Notes under the pieces: generated by a model
What the model saw: the letters and a program-made list of their open reading frames with translations, nothing else
The model's database searches: none
What the model was told of the DNA's origin: nothing
Source: Silene noctiflora
Lineage: Eukaryota > Streptophyta > Magnoliopsida > Caryophyllales > Caryophyllaceae
Direction: 5' to 3'
Length of the DNA stretch: 23,813 nucleotides
NCBI GenBank assembly: GCA_009801015.1
Contig: VHZZ01000020.1
Location: 537,152-560,964, forward strand
In this document: in pieces, positions 10,033-19,014 of the stretch
Layout: the number at the start of each line of letters is the position of its first letter
How positions within the stretch are numbered: the stretch's first letter is position 1
Position numbers and translations under genes: made by a program

Positions 10033-10680
10033 TTTTTTAAACTTAACACGGATATACCCGTCTTGACAGACAGTCAGACAACAACTGTTTTTTTTCTTAA
10101 CCAAATTCTAGAAATGCAGCAAAATCTCAACTTTGAAGAAGAATTGCTTTAATATACTACAAGGGTTTTGCTCAAATCGTTTACCTTCATAAAGAGGAAA
10201 CATGCAAAGAATCAAACTTTCTGCACAAAAGACTCAATCTTTATGCCTCAATGAATAAGATTCCCATTTCCATCTCAAGTTAAGACGGTTTTAAGCAACA
10301 ACCAACTGTTCCAAATACAATCAAATGAGCTGAAATGAAAGGTGATGGTTTAAGGAAATGAAAAGGATTGGATTTTTTTTTGGCATAACTAACTCGGAAG
10401 AATCTATTCTATGATTCAAAGGGTGTAATGCTAGCCACTATATTTCAAGGACCACTATAAGAAATTTGAAGAAAAGTTTTAAGCTTTTTTGGAAAATGGT
10501 AATGTGAGAGGGTTTGATACTTTGATTTTGGGATTTAAGTTTAGAAATGATTGCATGTGAGAATCAAATGTATGACGAGGGAAAAAAAAAAGGGAAAGGT
10601 GGGGAGATAACAAATTTTTTGTGTCCAAAAAGGGGCAGCTCACATATGCTAATCAAAGCGTGTGTGTAATGTGGATATCA
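10033..10680. promoter_or_regulatory. 5' leader and promoter region of the membrane-protein gene
   Basis: No other gene is present. On the minus strand 'gtatattaaagc' near 10146-10158 is a possible TATA element about 110 bases before the chosen start. This is inference from position and composition only. Confidence 0.3.
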
Positions 10681-10700
10681 TATTGTTAGTTATCGATACC

Positions 10701-10795
10701 CATGAGCACTTAGATCAACTGGCAAGGGGCTTGTTCTAACTTAATCAGAGGTCGCTTCAGTGTGACTCATGTCCCATTTTAGCAAGAGATAGCTA
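10701..10795 (+). repeat. tRNA-derived SINE-like head
   Basis: TAGATCAACTGGCAAGG at 10711-10727 fits a Pol III A box with one mismatch, followed by 'cttgttctaacttaatcaga' and 'ggtc', a phrase resembling tRNA-derived plant SINEs. The B box is poorly preserved. The extent is uncertain. Confidence 0.35.
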
Positions 10796-11043
10796 GACAC
10801 TACACGGCATGTCATGGATCGTAGTTCGTTTATTGGTCGAATTTTGAGAAAGAAGACTGTGACTAACCCGTGCACGACAGGACACACTCAAATGCTCAAT
10901 AGACCATGACTAGCCAAACACGACACAACACGCTTAAAGTATAAAGAAATAAGGTTTTTTTTGGCAACGGCAAAATAAGGTTTTATACAAACGGTATTTG
11001 ACTCATTTGGTCAAATGCACTTATTTTAATTAAACAGTACACA
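10796..11043. other. Intergenic DNA with CACGACA-rich patch
   Basis: At 10870-10930 short words such as cacgacagg, aacacgacac and aacacgct recur. Similar 'ggcacgacacaacac' words appear at 12910-12930 and 13715-13728. No gene is seen. Confidence 0.3.
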
Positions 11044-11377
11044 CTAGTACAGCTCTCGTGCAATTGCACGGTATTTTAGATACAAATATTAGAGAATTTG
11101 ATAATTAATTAAACTAATGCAGTTTATCTCCATTTTAAAAAGAGTAGAAATTTGCATATATAATCCCCAAGAAATATTTTATTAGCCTCATTTATGTAAA
11201 AGTTAAACCATGATAGATGTTACAAAATTAATTAGGAGATAAATATTGTTCAATAGTAAATATAGATAATGAAGGCTAATTAATTAGGAAATAAATATTG
11301 TCAAGTAAAATATCACTTAGGCGAGAAATTTGAGCGGGTGAATTTAGAGATGTGTTAATCTTTTAGTATATAGAGGA
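11044..11377 (-). mobile_element. Short nonautonomous Helitron, both ends readable
   Basis: On the minus strand the element begins TCCTCTATATACTAAAAG after an A and ends CTAG before a T, matching the Helitron rule A|TC...CTRR|T. Nine bases (AGAGCTGTA) before CTAG lies CGTGCAATTGCACG (plus 11057-11070), a perfect 14-bp palindrome corresponding to the terminal hairpin. At 334 bp it has no Rep/helicase and must be mobilised in trans. The 3' end has the same architecture as the orphan end at 3205-3226. Confidence 0.75.
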
Positions 11378-11389
11378 TGAGCAACACGG

Positions 11390-12880
11390 TAAATACATTG
11401 GTAAGGAAAAAAAGAGTGTTGGCGGGGAGCGGACTTCAACTTCAACTTCTCTTTTCTCTACATGCCTCACATCTACCGAGAACAAATGAGTCTTCCAGAC
11501 CGCCAAGAAAGAGCAAGGTGTACTTACGCCACAAGGACGTAGAAATGAATAGCGAAATGTCGTCCACGAAGTGTGGCCTCCAATGGAGAGGAATCTCCTA
11601 CACCTTGAAACATGTTCCCTACGAACAAGAACCTCATAGCCAATGACAGTAAAATAGTAGAAAAGAAGTCAAATCGATCAACTCCCTAGCCAACGTCATC
11701 TCATAAGGCGAGATGAACACAACACGGACTAGATGTAAAGTTACCATTGCGATTAACAGAAACACGACACTACAAGTTACCACCCGAATGATAAAAGGAC
11801 AGGACACCCTTAACCAAATAGAAATTTTTTATTACTATAAACAGAACAAGACATGAGCAGAGATTAGACTTCATTATACTATTGTCAAGAGATCACCACA
11901 ACCAACCCCACCATCACCACCCTCCAGCCTAACAATCCTAACCCAAACCGAACCATGACTTGTGATAAGCACCAACACCAAGAAACTTATGCCAAGAAAC
12001 CCACGTGTAGAGAAAAACGTCATGCCTAACTTGACACCCACCGCCTAGAAAACCACTCGCTGACACGGCCTACCAACCATCAACAACGACCACCATCAAA
12101 ACAGAACCAAACCCCCCAACTTCAGAAACTCGTCAGACCAACCCCAAACACCGCAAAAAGCCAAAAAGACTCAAAGACGAAGGAAGACCCGTAAAAAGGA
12201 CCACAACGATCAACGCGGACAAATAAGTCCGAAAAGGAAGACAACTTAACAAAGACCAAACCCCATGCATGTCATCCATGAACCAACCGATGGGGGAAGG
12301 GGGCGAGGGGAAGAGGAACACCTATCACATACATGCATTACCATAGAAGGGTGAGACAACTCAGGACCACAAAAGAACAACATTACAAACCCGATAAAAA
12401 GGGTGAGGCAGCCCGCACAGAGAGGTGGGGAAAGGGGCGAGGGGAAGGGGGAACAACACTCCGGCACCACCCAGAGACGCACAAACAGGATGACCCAATG
12501 AGTAAGAGGGTCTGGAGCGGACGAAACACCAAAAGACAGAAAAAGACAAAACGGGGAGGAAGATGGTGGCGAGACGACGACACTGAAACAAGTAAGGGAC
12601 CGGCCCAAGCAGGAAAAGGCGACAAACATGACATTTTCATCACGACCTAGAAAGGAAACCGGTGAAGGTCAAATCGAGGTAGAGTCGGGTCGCCTGAGAT
12701 GTGACTATTCGGCTAAAGAATAGCCACATCTCCGACAAGAGGGTTGAAAGATTGGAAAAGAGGAAAATGGGGGTGGGGTGGCGGTAGTGGAGTAAGGGAA
12801 TTAGGGTTAAAAGTTTTAGAGGTTTTTTAACTGAGAGAATTTCCTCTCTCTAGAACTAGAGAGAGATTTCAAACAAAAAA
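11390..12880 (-). repeat. GC-richer repeat resembling the 5' part of a LINE (minus strand)
   Basis: Composition changes sharply here from the AT-rich surroundings, and several frames stay open at 12133-12650 on both strands. Read on the minus strand from about 12870, the tract starts with a CT/AG hairpin (12844-12865), then 'accctaattccc' and 'ccgccaccccaccccc', which resembles 5' regions of plant L1-type LINEs. A second strong hairpin lies at 12696-12732. I see no endonuclease or reverse transcriptase motif, so the class is inference. The overlapping short frames show no protein-family features. Confidence 0.3.
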
Positions 12881-12966
12881 ATAAGGTTGAAATGGAAGTA
12901 TTGCTTGGGTACGGCACGACACAACACAACAAGCCATGGGAAGTGTCTAGGGTGAAGAAACTCAAT

Positions 12967-13009
12967 TTCCCACATGGATAAAAGGAGAAAAAGTTAACTA
13001 CTTTATAAG
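12967..13009 (+). promoter_or_regulatory. snRNA-promoter-like USE plus TATA remnant
   Basis: TTCCCACATGG at 12967-12977 resembles the plant snRNA upstream sequence element RTCCCACATCG. TTTATAAG at 13002-13009 lies 24 bases after it, the shorter spacing typical of Pol III-type plant snRNA promoters. No snRNA follows. 'actactttataagYYaRRgg' recurs at 13299 and 13332, so this is likely a dispersed repeat carrying promoter-like sequence. Confidence 0.35.
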
Positions 13010-13290
13010 TTAGGGGACTACTCCTTCTATAACCAAATAGTTTTAAAGTGGAATGTCCTCAAGGCTTATGAAGCAGATTCTATCTATTCCATTTGAGTGT
13101 GACTCAGGGGCTCAGTCGGGTTTGCATGATTTAATATGTACCAGAGCCCATGACAAAAGTCTTGGGTATGACGAATTAAACCAGGTTTTTAATCGCAATC
13201 GTTGAAAAATAACACGGTTTGCTTGACAGCTGGAAAAGAGGCTTAATTGTCCATAGTTTGATTTAAAATGGTCCTCAATCCACACATGTG

Positions 13291-13362
13291 AGAGTTTACT
13301 ACTTTATAAGCTAAAGGACTAACAGAGTTTACTACTTTATAAGCCAAGGGGCTATTCCTTCT
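13291..13362 (+). repeat. Two adjacent copies of an ACTACTTTATAAG motif
   Basis: 'agagtttactactttataag' followed by 'cYaaRgg' occurs at 13291-13318 and again at 13324-13351, and a related copy lies at 12992-13018. The copies form a local direct repeat with about a 33-bp period. Confidence 0.6.
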
Positions 13363-13529
13363 TTATTCAATTGACATTTTCAATTGATCAAGGATAACTT
13401 TTAGCTGACCTATTGGAAAAGTTTTATATTTGAACTTTAGTAGTTCCTAACGCAGCCAAGGATACATCACCTATCAACATCCATACATGTTATGATATAC
13501 CTAAAGTATTCAGCTAGTGATGGCTTGCT

Positions 13530-13640
13530 TTACCCTGCAGATATTGCTCTGATGCCATGTCAAGAGACCATCTCAACAAAAAGTTTAAACTGATGTTCAG
13601 AGTAACAAGATTGGTTTTATTCTCTAATAGGAAGCCCACC
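13530..13640 (-). repeat. Dispersed repeat with a tRNA-iMet primer-site-like motif
   Basis: GCTCTGATGCCA at 13546-13557 is, on the minus strand, TGGCATCAGAGC, one base from the TGGTATCAGAGC primer-binding site of copia elements. It is followed by 'tgtcaagagaccatctcaac', a phrase I recall as recurrent in plant genomes. No LTR could be delimited next to it. Confidence 0.35.
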
Positions 13641-13799
13641 TTCCCGTGTCTAGGTCGTGCCATTTTCTTCTTTTGACCTCGTAGGGCAGCATGGAACACG
13701 GTCTAACATGACTCGGCACGACCCACTACCAACTCTACTAGTGGCTAAGACGAAGACATTATGACACTTGATATGAAAGGCTTCAACTCCATGGTAGCT

Positions 13800-14571
13800 A
13801 AAAATGATACCAGTTGGTTTTGGAAAGTTGTTTGCAAAGTGAAAGATAAACTTGCCTCTGCATATGTAGCAGGGAAATGGACTGCACATCCTAAGGGCTA
13901 CTCTGTCACTAATGGTTACAATTGGCTTCGTACACCACAACCAAGGGTTCAATGGGATAAGTGTGTTTGGAACAACTGAAGCTTACCTAAACATAATTTC
14001 ATTAATTGGCTTATTGATAGAGAAGCTTTGATGCTGAAAACTCGACTGTTTCCATTAGGTGTCTCCCCTGATAATACCTATTTGCTATGTGGTATGGTCC
14101 CTGAAACTCATCAACATCTATTTCAACAATGTGTGTACTCACTTCATGTTCTGGACAATCTGATGAGAGCACTGAATATCGGAATTTTTGCTCATGATCT
14201 GTTGCAGAGAATTCAGGCTCAACCGTGGTCCAAAATCAAGAAAAAGGTTGTAAATGTTGTTTTTCAGGCCTGCTTTTATGAAATCTGGTTGCAGAGGAAC
14301 AAAGCAAGGATTGATATGTGTGTTGTTCATCCTGATTTTGTTGTACAGACTATTATAAGGATTCTTAAATTGAGATTCTTATATTGGCTGAACACCCCTA
14401 TGAGAAGTAATGAGTCGAGTTGGATAAGGCTATATTTGTATAATTGTTTGATCCGAAATTTGTCCATGTAATCAAACTTAGTTTGTACGGAGTATTAGTT
14501 TGTTTGTGCTTAATGAGAATTTCCTAACCTTTTACCAAAAAAAAAAAAAAAAAAAAAGAAAAGAAAAAAAA
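13800..14571 (+). pseudogene. 5'-truncated LINE (L1-type) ORF2 C-terminal fragment
   Basis: This is the tail of an L1-type non-LTR retrotransposon. The frame starting inside 13800 and continuing to the stop at 14469-14471 encodes the reverse-transcriptase zinc-binding region: DTSWFWKVVCKVKD, VQWDKCVWNN, then SLPKHNFINWLIDREALML, LLCGMVPETHQHLFQQC and FYEIWLQRNKARI. A premature TGA at 13977-13979 replaces what is normally a Trp codon after VWNN, so the copy is dead. The endonuclease and catalytic RT domains are missing, as expected from 5' truncation. An A-rich tail spans about 14537-14571. The 12-mer TCCATGGTAGCT flanks the unit at 13788-13799 and 14572-14583, a perfect target-site duplication. 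Sequence just upstream (from 13761) is open in the same frame but lies outside the duplication. Confidence 0.85.
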
Positions 14572-14583
14572 TCCATGGTAGCT

Positions 14584-14986
14584 TCCAACTTGGGCTTGGG
14601 TTACACCACAAACCCACTTATCAACCCGGATAGATCCAAACACCATGAAAGCAACCCAAGTTATGACTTATCGGCCCTACCACTAATAACAAGAGCCCAC
14701 ACACACCGGCCCAACCTAACGTCCGTTATCTTTAACACCGTAAATAGTGATAAACCCCGTTACATGAGGGGTAAAATCGTCATTTCACATTCACGTAGGA
14801 GGTGCTGTTGTTGCCTCCTCCGGTTTCTCCCTCCCCTCTTCTTTCTTCTTTCTTTCTCTCTCTTCTCTTCTCTTCTCACTTTTCAATCTCACTTTTTTTA
14901 TTTTTATTTATTTTTAATTAATTAAATTAATGGAACTATAATATTAAATATTTTTGTTGAAGATCTCATATTTTCATATACATAAG
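14584..14986 (+). promoter_or_regulatory. Promoter and CT-rich leader of the ACD gene
   Basis: From 14805 to 14900 the plus strand is a long CT-rich tract (ctcctccggtttctccctcc, then ttcttt and tctctt repeats), typical of plant core promoters and 5' UTRs. AAG followed by GTAATTTT at 14984-14992 is a plausible donor of a leader intron. No TATA box is clear. The 141-codon frame covering part of this region is low-complexity and not credible. Confidence 0.4.
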
Positions 14987-15017
14987 GTAATTTTAATTTT
15001 TGTAATTTTCTTGTAAT

Positions 15018-15487
15018 TTTTACATAATTAGCATTTTTAGTCAAATTAGTAGAAATTTGTATGTGGGTTTGTTTTGTTTTTGTTGATTGTTAAGAAACTT
15101 TTAATCTCTATATTGTTTAGGGTTTGACTAATTACCTCATTACTGTGTAAACTCAATTGGGTTTTATTGGTTTTCATTGATTAGTGTACATTTTATTAGA
15201 TAATTAGCTTTTTTAGTTAAATTATTAGAAATTTTTATGTGGGTTTGTTTTGTTTTTGTGGATTATTAAGAAAGTTTATATCTTTTTAATGTTTGGGGTT
15301 TGACTGATTACCTCATTAGTGTGTAAACTCAATATAGTTCTCGACGCAATTTTCATCTTGGTTGTTCGGAAATAGCCTCTTTGTGTTGGTAATACAAGGA
15401 TAAGACTGCGTACATTTGACTCTCCTACCCCGCAATTTGCGGGAGCTATTGGGGTCCTATGGATTTCATTGATTAGTACATTTTTAG
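15018..15487. repeat. Tandem duplication of about 175 bp in the leader
   Basis: Unit 1 (about 15018-15193) and unit 2 (about 15191-15487) share, in order, 'ttagtYaaattaKtagaaat', 'atgtgggtttgttttgtttt', 'ttgactRattacctcattaS', 'tgtgtaaactcaat' and 'tttcattgattagt'. Unit 2 is longer because it contains a SINE-like insert. Confidence 0.7.
15341..15464 (+). mobile_element. Au-like SINE fragment, 5' truncated
   Basis: 'gttcggaaatagcctctttg', then 'gataagactgcgtacat' and 'ccccgcaatttgcgggagc', followed by 'tattggggtcc', matches the 3' half of Au-type plant SINEs as I know them (GGAAACAGCCTCT, GGGTAAGGCTGCGTACA, CCCCGCGCATAGCGGGAGC). The A box is missing. The insert interrupts unit 2 of the tandem duplication, while unit 1 keeps the empty arrangement. 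Confidence 0.6.
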
Positions 15488-15643
15488 TACTTTTTTAGGT
15501 TATTGTGTAAGTTAATGGTTGATTAATGTGAAATTGTTAGGTGTTATGAAGAGATATAATTGATTGGTATATGTTGGTTTAGTGATAGAAATTGAAAAAT
15601 AAAAAGGACCCATAGAAGAGACATTTTTGGGAGGTGTAAAAAA

Positions 15644-17161
15644 ATGGGGGAAGATTATTTAACAAGCTTGTCGATCGAGGATCACCATCCATCAACATTG
15701 CTGTCAATGGACTCGAGGGCGAAAGCTCATGAGGAATCCGAAAGGGAGGTTAATAGGCATGTTATATTGTCGCGTCCACCGGATATTAATTTGCCCTTAT
15801 CAGCTGAGCGTAGTCCTCCTCCACCTCAGTCATGGGCTCAGGAGGCTTGTGAGATATTGGAGGTTGGGTTGGGGAATCAGGTTTATGAGTCGGAGACTCA
15901 TGTGAATGTTCCGAAGATTGGAAATGGGCAGAGGAAGTGTGCTAAGAGGCTTGACACTGTTTGGGGAGCTTGGGTTTTCTTTAGCTTTTATTTCAAGCCT
16001 GCTTTGAATGAGAAATCGAAGGGGAAGGTTGTGAGGGATAGTACTGGGATTTCTGGGTTTGATAAGTCTGATCTTCAGTTGGATGCCTTCTTGGTTCAGC
16101 ATGATATGGAGAATATGTACATGTGGGTTTTTAAGGAAAGGCCCGAGAATGCTCTAGGTAAGATGCAATTGAGGAGCTACATGAATGGGCATTCTCGTCA
16201 AGGTGAAAGGCCGTTCCCATTTAGTGTTGAAAAGGGTTTTGTTCGTTCTCACAAGATGCAAAGGAAACAGTATCGGGGACTCTCTAATCCTCAGTGTCTT
16301 CATGGGATAGAGATAGTTCGACAACCAAATCTTGTTGGTCTTGATGAGGAAGAGCAGCGTAGGTGGGTGGAACTCACAGGAAGGGATGTTAATTTCACTC
16401 TTCCACAAGAAGCTAGCGACTTTTCCTCATGGAGGAACCTTCCAAGCACGGAATTTGAGCTGGAAAAACCCATTCCTTCTGTCAAGAACAATTCTAATGG
16501 TGCTTCTAAGAAATTGCTTAATGGTTCTGGTTTGAATTTGTCAACACCGCAATCTAATCAAGTTAGTAATGGATTTGATCTCTCAGCTGCCGGGAACAAG
16601 AAGAGGAAAGACATCTCCACTCTTGGACATGATGAAGACCCTCTACCGTCTAATTCACATTCTGATGGAGCTCTAGAGATAGTAGAGGCACCACCTTGTG
16701 AATCGCTCTGGGTTACAGAGTTCTCTGGGGTTATGAGGAATGTCCATGGACCTGTTACCTGTGCAAAATCTATATACGAGGATGAAGAGGGGTACTTGAT
16801 TGTCATAAGTCTTCCATTCGCTGATCCTCAGAAGGTAAAGGTTTCTTGGTGGAATACAGCAGGTCATGGTGTGGTCAAAGTAACATCTATAAGCACAGCT
16901 TGCACGCCATATATTCAGAGGAATGGCAGAATATTTAGGCTAACAGACCCTTGTCCGGAGCACTGCCCTCCTGGGGACTTCAAAAGGGAGATTCCTCTCC
17001 CATCCCGCATTCCAGATGATGCTAAATTGGAAGCTTATTTTGATAGCACTGGTACTGTTCTTGAAATTTTGGTGCCGAAACCTCATGGGGGCCCTGAAGA
17101 ACATGAGGTTCCTATTTGCCTCCGCTCACATTTTGGTGGAAATGATCTTCTCTTGTCTTGA
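15644..17161 (+). CDS. Alpha-crystallin-domain (HSP20-like) protein, IDM2/IDM3-like
   Basis: The gene encodes 505 residues in one coding exon. The N-terminal half contains a conserved-looking block at 60-120 (PPPQSWAQEACEILEVGLGN, then TVWGAWVFFSFYFKPALNEK) and another at 145-275. Residues 285-345 are Ser/Asn-rich and likely disordered, with a basic NKKRKD at 318-323 that could serve nuclear import. Residues about 370-478 form an alpha-crystallin domain: a strand-rich region (YLIVISLPFADPQKVKVSWW), FKREIPLPSRIP, and a C-terminal LEILVPKP. This order matches plant nuclear HSP20-like proteins such as Arabidopsis IDM2 and IDM3 (anti-silencing factors acting with the histone acetyltransferase IDM1 to favour DNA demethylation). 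The size is nearer IDM3. The protein is far longer than true small heat-shock proteins (about 150-200 aa). The first Met fits the context (aaaaaATGGGG); an in-frame Met22 exists. Function is inferred by family resemblance. Confidence 0.85.
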   Translation: MGEDYLTSLSIEDHHPSTLLSMDSRAKAHEESEREVNRHVILSRPPDINLPLSAERSPPPPQSWAQEACEILEVGLGNQVYESETHVNVPKIGNGQRKCAKRLDTVWGAWVFFSFYFKPALNEKSKGKVVRDSTGISGFDKSDLQLDAFLVQHDMENMYMWVFKERPENALGKMQLRSYMNGHSRQGERPFPFSVEKGFVRSHKMQRKQYRGLSNPQCLHGIEIVRQPNLVGLDEEEQRRWVELTGRDVNFTLPQEASDFSSWRNLPSTEFELEKPIPSVKNNSNGASKKLLNGSGLNLSTPQSNQVSNGFDLSAAGNKKRKDISTLGHDEDPLPSNSHSDGALEIVEAPPCESLWVTEFSGVMRNVHGPVTCAKSIYEDEEGYLIVISLPFADPQKVKVSWWNTAGHGVVKVTSISTACTPYIQRNGRIFRLTDPCPEHCPPGDFKREIPLPSRIPDDAKLEAYFDSTGTVLEILVPKPHGGPEEHEVPICLRSHFGGNDLLLS

Positions 17162-17183
17162 CGGATGCTCATCATGGACAAAA

Positions 17184-18715
17184 GTAAGAGCTGTTAATAT
17201 TTCATATCATTACTTTCTAAGCGTAATAACATTAGGATATACACCCTCCATCCCATTTATATTGTAGCCATTTGACTTGGATGTTTAGTGACATCAATTT
17301 TGATCAATGCTTTCTCACGATTTACATTAAATACAATGTTTGTAACTTGTCAAGTGATAATATGGAAAAATCAGTTCCCTTATCTTTTTTGCAGAAATCA
17401 ATTGTCAAAGGCTCAAAACTGAAAAAATTTGACCATTAAAATTGTAGGAACAATATACAACAAGTACAATGTTTGTTAAGTGATAATATGAAAATGTTCT
17501 TACCAACTTTAAAGAAATTGGTGGTCAAAGTTGAAAATATGTGACCGCAAAAATCATGGGAACAATAAAATTGAGATGGAGGTGGCATTCTATGATTTAC
17601 CGTGCAAATTACCTTCTGTTGATAAACATATCCTGATGTTTTTTTCACTTCTCACATTTGAATAGCTTTTAGTATGGGTTTTGCTCCTGTCTTGGAAAGT
17701 TGAAGGTGGGAGACTGCGGGTAAGATCCTGTTGCATCAAGAATATTATTCTATTTCTTTTGGTTATCCTATTATTCTTCAGCTTTCTGATATATTCACTG
17801 TCGTCAAATATGTTACTTTGATGGAGGGTTCTTGCAGTACACTTGTGGGACAGAGTGATGACGCCTTACTAGTCATTACTGTGAAGCAGAACATCAGATC
17901 TTCTAGAGTAAAAGTTTTTTGTTCTAGTAGTAGTTCTTGCAGACTATAGTTGTATATGATTTTTCTGAGCAATGAAACAGTAATTATTTGTTTATGATTT
18001 TCCTTCTGTGTTGTCCATTGTTGATGCTCATTTAAGGTGCCCTACTTCGGTACTTCCCTACGGTTTTAATCGCTGTCTCGTAATCTATTACTTACTCGGT
18101 TGTCTGACTAGCATTCACAGTTGAGGCACCCTAAAGACTAATGCATTTCTTTTTTTCTTTTCTTTTTTTGAGCTCCATTGCATCATAAGGTTTGAACTTT
18201 TTGTTCACCTTTCAATGGGACTCGTATCTCCCACTGGTCTTCTGCTTCTGAACCCAGCAAGTTACAGTTGTAAAAATAGTACTCATTGCATTGTATTCTT
18301 TATTTATTTGTTTAATTATTTATGTCGTATCCGGTTTACTTTATGTGGATTACAAATCCAGTGCAGCTATGATCTACTCTTTTATTTTATCGTGGAAAAA
18401 ATCCATCTTACATTCCATGGTGGATTGAAACATGAAACTTGAAATTGTAAGAGGGCAGTTTCCTTCTAGATGCCCCAATTTTCTTTGATCTCTGAGGGGC
18501 CATAAGCCCATAACTGAATTCGCATCTTTGGGAAATCCCGTCCTAATAGTAGCACACATAAAAACAGTTATATGACACAGTCTTACATGTAAAACAAATC
18601 AACTACGCATATAATGGATGGTCTTACATGTAAGATTGTTCCATACATGGTTCACTATTACGCACAAAAGTTCGTTCTTTCTTGTTCGTTTTTGTTTTAC
18701 ACTTACTTTCTGCAG
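17184..18715 (+). other. Downstream noncoding tract of the ACD gene, probably spliced
   Basis: ACAAAA|GTAAGAG at 17178-17190 is a good donor just 22 bases past the stop codon. TTTTACACTTACTTTCTGCAG ending at 18715 is a strong acceptor, and GGTTCTTGCAG ending at 17837 is another. A long spliced 3' UTR is therefore plausible. It contains a MITE (17240-17586) and a GTCTTACATGTAA motif twice at about 18580-18633. No coding region is convincing. Confidence 0.3.
17240..17586. mobile_element. MITE with CCTCCATCCCATTT ends and internal duplication
   Basis: The left end ACACCCTCCATCCCATTTAT followed by ATTG pairs with the right end, which reads CCACCTCCATCTCAATTTTA then TTG on the opposite strand. 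Inside, a unit of about 127 bp is duplicated in direct orientation: 'acaatgtttgtaac' with 'caagtgataatatggaaaa' near 17332, and 'acaatgtttgttaagtgata' with 'atatgaaaatg' near 17466. Each is followed by a 'gtcaaag...tgacc...gggaacaata' block. The class is probably Stowaway/mariner-like, judged by the CTCC-rich end. Confidence 0.65.
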
Positions 18716-18986
18716 CACTATGTTGGTTGAACATCTCTTCCTGGAAGGAAGCTACTCTGGGACTTTCACAGAGTCTTACTGAAGAGAACAAAACGGAACT
18801 CCAACAGCAGAAGCAATGAAATATCTGACAGAAAATGGCTGAAGGACTGAAAAATTGAAAGACAGGTATAGCCTACATCTCCAGTAATCAGAATGGTGGA
18901 GGTAAGAGCTCAATGCACAAATTTTTGGAGATCATATTTTTAATTTAATTTTTTGGTGGCTTTTTGCCTTAAAATTTGTGTGTTGT

Positions 18987-19014
18987 GCAGAAGGCAGAAG
19001 GCAGAAGGCAGAGG
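18987..19014 (+). repeat. Heptanucleotide repeat GCAGAAG x4
   Basis: Four contiguous units, three perfect and the last GCAGAGG, start at a likely splice acceptor. Confidence 0.85.

Larger units (their letters stand above)
14987..15582 (+). other. Putative leader intron of the ACD gene
   Basis: The region is T-rich with no coding potential and lies between a possible donor at 14987 (AAG|GTAATTTT) and a possible acceptor at 15581-15582 (TGTTGGTTTAG|TG), 61 bases before the start codon. Introns in 5' leaders are common in plants. The exact splice sites are inference and need transcript data. Confidence 0.35.

Noticed and set aside
10033-10104. 24-residue N-terminal extension of the membrane protein from the upstream ATG
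   Set aside because: The extension is Lys/Cys-rich and precedes a hydrophobic segment that naturally begins at Met25, so the downstream start is more likely. Transcript or proteomic data could reverse this.
12133-12650. Several overlapping open frames on both strands (62 to 127 codons)
   Set aside because: They overlap one another in a stop-poor, compositionally biased tract and show only low-complexity Ser/Pro/Phe or Lys/Arg content with no family features.
14500-14925. 141-codon plus-strand frame
   Set aside because: It starts in the LINE tail, crosses the poly(A) and target duplication, and ends in the CT-rich leader, so it is a composite of unrelated parts.
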